From Amanita rubescens (Eukaryota > Basidiomycota > Agaricomycetes > Agaricales > Amanitaceae): a DNA stretch of 64,000 nt. Under the pieces are notes generated by a model. The model saw nothing but the letters and a program-made list of their open reading frames with translations, did no database searches and had not been told where the DNA came from. A program made the translations under genes and the position numbers. Below, piece by piece: positions 58,412-64,000 of the stretch. The stretch is taken from contig WION01000011.1 in assembly GCA_015039365.1 (NCBI GenBank), forward strand, positions 682,001-746,000. The letters are read 5' to 3'. Positions within the stretch are counted from its first letter, which is position 1; every line of letters begins with the position of its first letter.

Positions 58412-58590
58412 CTGCGACGATGCATTTGCGTTCGTATTTTGAACAGTGTTCAGCGTCGTGTGTTCGGGATAGATGTGACCTTCACTTACCTGCAGCTGCA
58501 ACGATGCATTTGTGTTCGTAGTTCCACCCTGGAACAGTGTTCAGCGTCGTGTATTCAGGATAGATGAGACCTTCACTTACCTGCGACTGC
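58412..58590 (-). repeat. Imperfect tandem duplication with splice-like signals
   Basis: Two units of about 80-95 bp share CAACGATGCATTTG-like sequence, GAACAGTGTTCAGCGTCGTGT and CCTTCACTTACCTGC. On the minus strand each unit begins with GCAG followed by GTAAGTGAAGGT, a strong acceptor/donor-like junction. A third, weaker unit lies at about 58370-58418. They sit upstream of the minus-strand fragment at 57954-58361. Confidence 0.65.
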
Positions 58591-59028
58591 CATCGCATGG
58601 CCCGGGCAATAACGCGTTGCTGCCAAGCACTCCGGGACAACAATTTATTAGCGAAAAGAGGTACTGGCAGCTGTATATGTTGAACATTACAACGCGATGA
58701 CGCCTCCTCCTTTCATCCCTCGGCGCTTAGTGCGCCGAGAATTGTTCACCATTGACGTGCTTCAAGTTTGCACCACAAAGCGCACCTCACCATTCATCCG
58801 CCTCACATATCCCTCTGCCTAGTTACCTTCAAAGGCCGCCATTAGCCGCGGCAGTCACAGTGAGCGATTTGTTGACAGTGTTATCCAAGTCCCACGCCGT
58901 CGAGTCCCGTCCCATCACCAGCTCTCATAGTTATTAGGTCCTCTGCATCGGTGAGTCACAGCAATTTGTGCATCGTCGACTTCTTTTAATCACGTAGCTT
59001 CGAGGACCCACAGAGATTCCCTGCCACT
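58591..59028. other. Intergenic; promoter region of the deaminase-like gene
   Basis: Contains two short open frames without recognised motifs. The likely transcript leader of the gene starting at 59029 includes a GT...TAG intron-like segment near 58950-58998. Confidence 0.35.
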
Positions 59029-61520
59029 ATGACTCCTCCGGCTATTTCGCCCACTGAAAAACGGCCTCTATCTAAAGTCGCAGTCGAGATGGACAAGTTT
59101 TCCATGATCACTATGCTGCTACAAGCCACTGTTACATTACGACATCGAGATGAAGATTTAACTTTGTGGGCGTTTCGTCTGACACATTCCAGCAGCCACA
59201 TATCTGGGTCAGATCCTAAATTCACTACATTGGAAGCCTTCAACGCACTTTTGACGCCGAACGAAGGTGTTGTAGCAGCATGCTATCGTGACGAAGAACC
59301 ACTCGCTATGCCCCATGTACACAAAGAAGGATGCATTGACGATCCAGTCCTTGATTCTGACAAGCAGAAATACATGATGCCGTGCCATATCGTCGTTATG
59401 GCTAACGCAGACAAGGAGACCAACGCTCTTGAAACAAACTTGAATCCTCTTAATCTAAGGTTCATCACCGACGGGGAAGATATTTGGCCAAAGATCAAAG
59501 AATCACAAGCCAATAACTACGATCCTCTGGATATAATAGCTCGGCGAGTAAATTTACCCGCTACTCTCGTTTCTGAGCCGCGAATCTTATGTTCGAGTAC
59601 CAGGGGCGAGTCAGTGTCTCTGGGATCACACGCGAAGACAATTTGTTCGTATCTCAACGATTTCAAGGCCGCTTCTTCCGACTTGGAGGGCAATCCAAAA
59701 GGCGATAATCAAATGGGTTATGGCCGCAAATTCTTTAACTACCTTCTATCATTCTGTTGGGAGAAACTACACCGGCGTTTCACATCCTGGCCAGGACTAG
59801 GCTTCGTCTATCACTTGGAACTTACCTGGCTCAAACTCGAGAATTCGGATGCAATTAACGGGTACTCGCAGTGGGAATCGTTCGACATACCACACACCGG
59901 TGATAATTCCCTAACCAAGTTCCTCAAAAAGCACGATTTTATCCCCGTGGTATTGGACGCGATTCTTGCCCGCGGCAGAGCGTTCGAAACTGCATCTTTC
60001 AGTTCCTTAATGGGAGCAGTCCAGAATGACCAACATGCTCTCTTCACGAAGAACACCGCCAAAGATTTTCACAGGCTTGTTTTGGGCACGTTTATCATGC
60101 TAACAGCGGAGCTCGAGCAATTCAAGACCCACTACCGAAATTGGAAGCAGCTGGATGCCAATGCTCGGAATACAGCGATGCAATCCTTCCGTCGGATCGG
60201 ATTGTATACCCGCCTCCTCCTAAATATTTTAGCCTCCACCTCATTCAGAACCTACATGATGTTTATGGCACAGGGCGGTGTTAAAAATCTGGTTCCTGTA
60301 TTCGAAGATAGGTCGTCATATGATTCGAAATGGAAGCTTCGTAAAAGTGTGCTTATGGGTGGGAGCTCGGCAGTCACACCCATTGAGGGGGAGATTGCGA
60401 ATGTAGAGGAACCCTCTGATGAAGAGGCTGAGGTGGATTTAGAGGTATTGAAGTCTCGTATGTCATAAACATATGCGATGTTGAGGTTTCATGTAGGCTC
60501 TGCGACCAAATGAAGATGATGTTTCGGTGCTTGTCCGATGGATCAGAGGCTTTCTTCTGCAGTTCATTGGGAAGCGGCATTTGGAACAAAAATGCACAAA
60601 AATGCATGCACATTTCCCTAAATCGACGATCGAGATAGCGGTCATGACCACTGACCGGGTTCATTACTCTATTCCGCAGTGGAGCGAGTTCAAGTCTCTC
60701 ATTGATGATGCATTACAAACATGCCCAGACCGCCCTGCAAAATATAATACTAGCTTCGTTGTTGCAAGGCTCTTAGAGGAATTTGGAAAAAAGAGGAAAA
60801 GCTATCGTAGATCGGTCGCTTATATTGACCACTTTTGGAAGCTTATAGATTACGAAAGCCAGGGGGAGTCGTCGAAACCGAAATTGACGGTGGGCTTGAC
60901 CGTCCATTGTGAAGCTGCACTTGTGGCGCTTTCCGAGGCTTTCAGAGAGTCGAAAGACATTTCAACATTGGTGCGTCGTCTTAGTGTATTAAAGGATCAT
61001 TGACGATCAAAACCATTTATAGAAATTAAATTCATCTATGGTTGCAGTACCAAAGCCATGCTGCCCGGTCTGTTGGGAGCTTATCGCGCTGTTGAGGAGT
61101 ATCTCGGTCACCAAGGGAACCGATGACTCATCTCCAAGACTTGCTATCCGCGGTTCCCACCCACAAATTTATCCACTCGTGTTGCCTCCCTGGATTTCGG
61201 ATGAAATCCGCGGAAGGATGAATTTGAAGTTCCGAAGCTACCTTGGCGCTGAACTGGTCCAGCTGATGGCTATCCTTGATGCTAAGCAGGTAGTGGCCAG
61301 GCCTGCCAAGGCTAAGGCATTGACAGAAGCGGTGGATAAGAAGATTGTATATCGCCATCAGTTGACTGGTGGTCCAAATCTCGGTCTTGGCTCCGCGAGC
61401 AGAAACCGTGATGACCCCTTTTCCAGTAATGCAGTGGTCTTGTCGTGTATCCACAGATCGGAAGACCGCTTTCGATTTCGGCCTGCGCTCAACAAGGCCG
61501 GGTCCCGTTCAAATGAATGA
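59029..61520 (+). CDS. Deaminase-like protein (OTT_1508-type family), apparently complete
   Basis: Exons 59029-60444, 60497-60970 and 61023-61520 join in phase and give 795 residues. The N-terminal 470 residues are a conserved-looking region without catalytic motif (for example LTLWAFRLTHSSSHISGSD, YDPLDIIARRVNLPA and LLNILASTSFRTYMMFMAQG). The second exon ends with LTVHCEAALVALSEAF (His609, Glu611), the third begins with KPCCPVCWELIALL (Cys644, Cys647). H-x-E plus C-x2-C with this spacing is the zinc-binding signature of cytidine-deaminase-fold enzymes, and I recall an OTT_1508-like deaminase family shared by basidiomycetes and bacterial polymorphic toxins. Substrate (free nucleotide or nucleic acid) is unknown. 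Two fragments of the same family lie nearby. The C-terminal 150 residues carry no known motif. Confidence 0.65.
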
Positions 61521-61852
61521 ATAGATATTGTATTACCCTTAGATTGATTAACCGTGACATGCAATTAGCGCTTTGTGCTACTACTTGACTAGCCCAGTAT
61601 CAATTTGAGTTCAAAATTCATAGCACCTCTCGGTTCAACGTGACGGTATATATTTGTTAGTTGGGTTGTCGTTATTGCCGTATCTTTGACTCGTATTGAT
61701 TAGCGTTTCGTATGACATGTCACTTAGATTAGCACCGAACTTTAATGTCATGCCAGCCCTGGCGCCTTTCCTCCGAGTATTGGTCAGTTTTCAATTATTG
61801 AGGACTATATTTCTCATTGGGCCAATGAGAGCGTGATCACGGGCCAGAAATT

Positions 61853-61910
61853 AGAGAGACAAAGAGAGACAAAGAGAGACAAAGAGAGACAAAGAGAGAC
61901 AAAGAGAGCC
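61853..61910. repeat. 10-bp tandem repeat AAAGAGAGAC, about 5-6 copies
   Basis: Near-perfect array on the plus strand, ending in AAAGAGAGCC. Confidence 0.95.
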
Positions 61911-62538
61911 TAAGAGAGTTCAAGTGTTTAAGATCTCACCACTGGCACGGACACGTTTCCAGGAGGGAGAAAGGCTGAAATACCAAATTTCGTAAGGGGA
62001 ACTAGTGTAAGAAAATTTCGAAGTTTTTCATCAAACGCGCTCGTGCCTCGCTCGTTTGACTAATTACAACATTTCGTCGGACATTTCGCTTGGGTGGAAA
62101 CCGTGGGAATTTCTGTTTCAGGCAAAATGTCAACGAAATGGATGTTTTGGAAACTTATTATTCCAATATTTTTCGCGAACTATTCTCGCTGGAGAAATGG
62201 AATATTTTATCAGAAACACTCCTGTGCCCATAGTGAGAGAGTTTAAGAGATTCGCCCCTTTTGGCAGGACTGATGCTTCTCTCCTCTCTTCACCTTCCTC
62301 ACTTAAGTTTTAGTGACTCAGGCCGTCGTCGGTAACCTGTTGATATAACTTTCGGCGGTTGTCCCTGGTACACCTACACTCCCTTGGGCCTTCTTCTCCG
62401 GGGTCGTAAAAATGTCGTCGATGATGAGCCGTCCTAGTGGGCGCAGCAGAACTTCCTGCCTCGATTTCAATTTTATTAGTATGAGTGTTATGTTGATGAT
62501 TTTTGAAACCATACTTCATTGAATGTAGTATCGGTCCG

Positions 62539-62597
62539 AAAGAGAGCCAAAGAGAGCCAAAGAGCGCCAAAGAGCGCCAAAAGAGAGCCAAAGAGAG
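62539..62597. repeat. 10-bp tandem repeat AGAG(A/C)GCCAA type, about 5-6 copies
   Basis: Related in sequence to the array at 61853 (AAAGAGAGCC versus AAAGAGAGAC), about 630 bp away. Confidence 0.9.
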
Positions 62598-62920
62598 GAG
62601 CGGTGAGCACATGCTTGTTTCCGAGCGGGCCGTCGCTCCTCAGTCTCTCCTCGCCCTCCTCTCTTTTCCGTCCTCAAGATCACTTTTCGCCGACCCCGCT
62701 CTTTTGTCAAGAGGTCCACGCCAATTCTGAGGAAATTACCTCCGGTTCTTCGCCTGGATTTTTCCTTTGACTCCGTTTATTCCGTTGCTTGTTCCCTGGA
62801 TCCCTTGGACCTGTGACGCCTCATCACATTTTGTGATATATTGTTGCGATCCACCGCCTTCAGTATGTATATCCGTCTCTTATCACAGTGACGCTATTCT
62901 TATTGACGATACCCGAAGAT

Positions 62921-64000
62921 ATGCCGCCAGCTGTTTCTATACCTACACAAGCGACGGATTTGTTGCGGAATCGGAGAACTGATGGTAAGCTACCTATGGC
63001 ACGTACGATCACAGCACCTTAATGTTATCTTAGTGCCTCTCGGGGCGTTCGATGGACGCGTTGCAGCTGTTCACCCTCACTATTCCGATTATTATATCGC
63101 TACTCCCAACCAAGAGCATATCTTTGCGCCTCCCGGTCGTTGTAATTTATATGCAAGGATAGACGGCCGTTATGGTGTGGACGATCACACGCAGTGGCCT
63201 CAGCCATTTTCTCGGTCAGCCCCGTACCTGTGCTGTGTTCCCCAAAAAGATGCGCTAGCGTCGGAGTATTCGATCATGTGGTGGAATCCCACCCGGGTTG
63301 ATTTTGAACCGGTCCATCAACATGGATGGAGCTTTGGGATCGGGTTCCTTCCACATCACGAGTTGCAAGCAATGGAGCAGTGCTGCGAACGGTTGCATGA
63401 GAGGGCGGTCCAAGCTAAAGTTGATCATAGCACCCATTACCCTGAAACAAAATTGCTATCCGTTAATCTCCGCCGTAGTTTAAGTCGTTTGAGGGCAGTC
63501 GCAATGACGCGTAAAGAGGTCTTATTCGAATTTCGGCAGATTCAACGTCTGTGGATGGAGCTGTGGGCGCTGCTTGACTACATAGAGATTTTTGAACCCT
63601 ACATGGAAGGTCGCGTCGCTCCTGCAACAGAAACGGCCAAGGTCATCGGTTGCTTTGTCCTTAACGCAGATGTCGCGGAGAGACTTTTTGCTGCAGGGAT
63701 CCCTTATTGGTTCATACGCCCCATCTCGTCCTTCGTGAAAGAGAATATCCTCTCCATCACGTCTATCATTCAACCACAAGACAAGCTGGAACTGGAAGAC
63801 TATGTCCCCCCCTTTCCACGCATCTACGTAGGCGATTCAAACTACAACCGATTTCGGGCGATCTCCGAGCACGGCTTAAAATCACTTCGTTATACGGACC
63901 TCTTTAGTGACGGAAACCCGAGAGGAATTAAACCACACGAATTCGAGCAAGCTGGACCCTCGCGAAATACTCGAGACTCACGCATAAAGCACCAACCGTG
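62921..64000 (+). CDS. Unrecognised agaricomycete protein, 5' part (runs off the window)
   Basis: Exon 1 is 62921-62984 (MPPAVSIPTQATDLLRNRRT), followed by a GTAAGC donor, an ATCTTAG acceptor, and exon 2 from 63034, which stays open to the window end (more than 320 residues). Features: VPLGAFDGRVAAVHPHYSDY, YSIMWWNPTRVDFEP, a helical RxxLxRLRAVAMTRKEVLFE stretch followed by IQRLWMELWALLDYIEIF, and CFVLNADVAERLFAAGIPYW then FIRPI. I recall the ERLFxAGIPxWFIRP motif from a large family of uncharacterised mushroom proteins. No catalytic residues are apparent. The frame is clean and splice sites are good, so the gene looks intact. Confidence 0.65.

Larger units (their letters stand above)
61521..62920. 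other. Intergenic with two 10-bp repeat arrays; no supported gene
   Basis: Short open frames only. The region between the arrays has repeated AAATTTCG/CATTTCG motifs but no coding signal. Confidence 0.4.

Overview
The window looks like nuclear DNA of a basidiomycete fungus, most likely an agaricomycete. Genes are split by short (about 45-60 bp) GT-AG introns, both strands are used, and many recognisable families are agaricomycete families (DUF6533 membrane protein, Crinkler-header kinase, SPT5-like KOW protein, Plavaka and hAT transposases, OTT_1508-like deaminase-type proteins). There is no operon structure. All family names are from memory of conserved motifs; no search was run.

Layout. 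1-2.4 kb: decayed 3' part of a TBC/EF-hand Rab-GAP gene and an inverted fragment of an ISWI ATPase gene. 2.4-6 kb: sparse, with a 43-bp tandem repeat and one small hypothetical gene. 6-13.3 kb: a Zn2Cys6 regulator, a DUF6533 membrane protein and a conserved basidiomycete hypothetical gene. 13.7-17.2 kb: a long ISWI pseudogene with an internal tandem duplication. 17.8-20.3 kb: a Crinkler (CRN) header-kinase gene and a second, solitary CRN header. 20.5-31.2 kb: two equal-length 2,626-bp LTR retroelements in opposite orientations, each flanked by a 4-bp target duplication, each carrying only a gag-like ORF and each sitting in another gene remnant, with two further ISWI fragments. 31.8-35.5 kb: a frameshifted mitochondrial DNA polymerase gamma pseudogene. 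35.9-40 kb: an SPT5-like gene whose reading frame is intact except for an 853-bp hAT-type MITE; removing the MITE and one 8-bp target duplication restores the frame. 40-53 kb: mostly decayed sequence with a histidine-kinase fragment, hAT and Plavaka transposase remnants and degenerate tandem repeats. 53-61.5 kb: three members of a family with HCE and CPVC motifs (deaminase-like; one apparently complete, two fragments), a 143-bp minisatellite with 286-bp higher-order periodicity and, about 100 bp beyond it, a gene whose N-terminus copies the histone H3 tail and is followed by a PHD-like zinc finger. 62.9-64 kb: the 5' part of an unrecognised gene that runs off the window.

This reads as a transposon-rich, recombining compartment: duplicated fragments of housekeeping genes (ISWI, pol gamma, Rab-GAP), very young insertions, and members of expanded families. 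The strongest candidates for poorly described biology are the histone H3-tail mimic, the gag-only LTR element, the CRN-kinase fusion, and the deaminase-like family.
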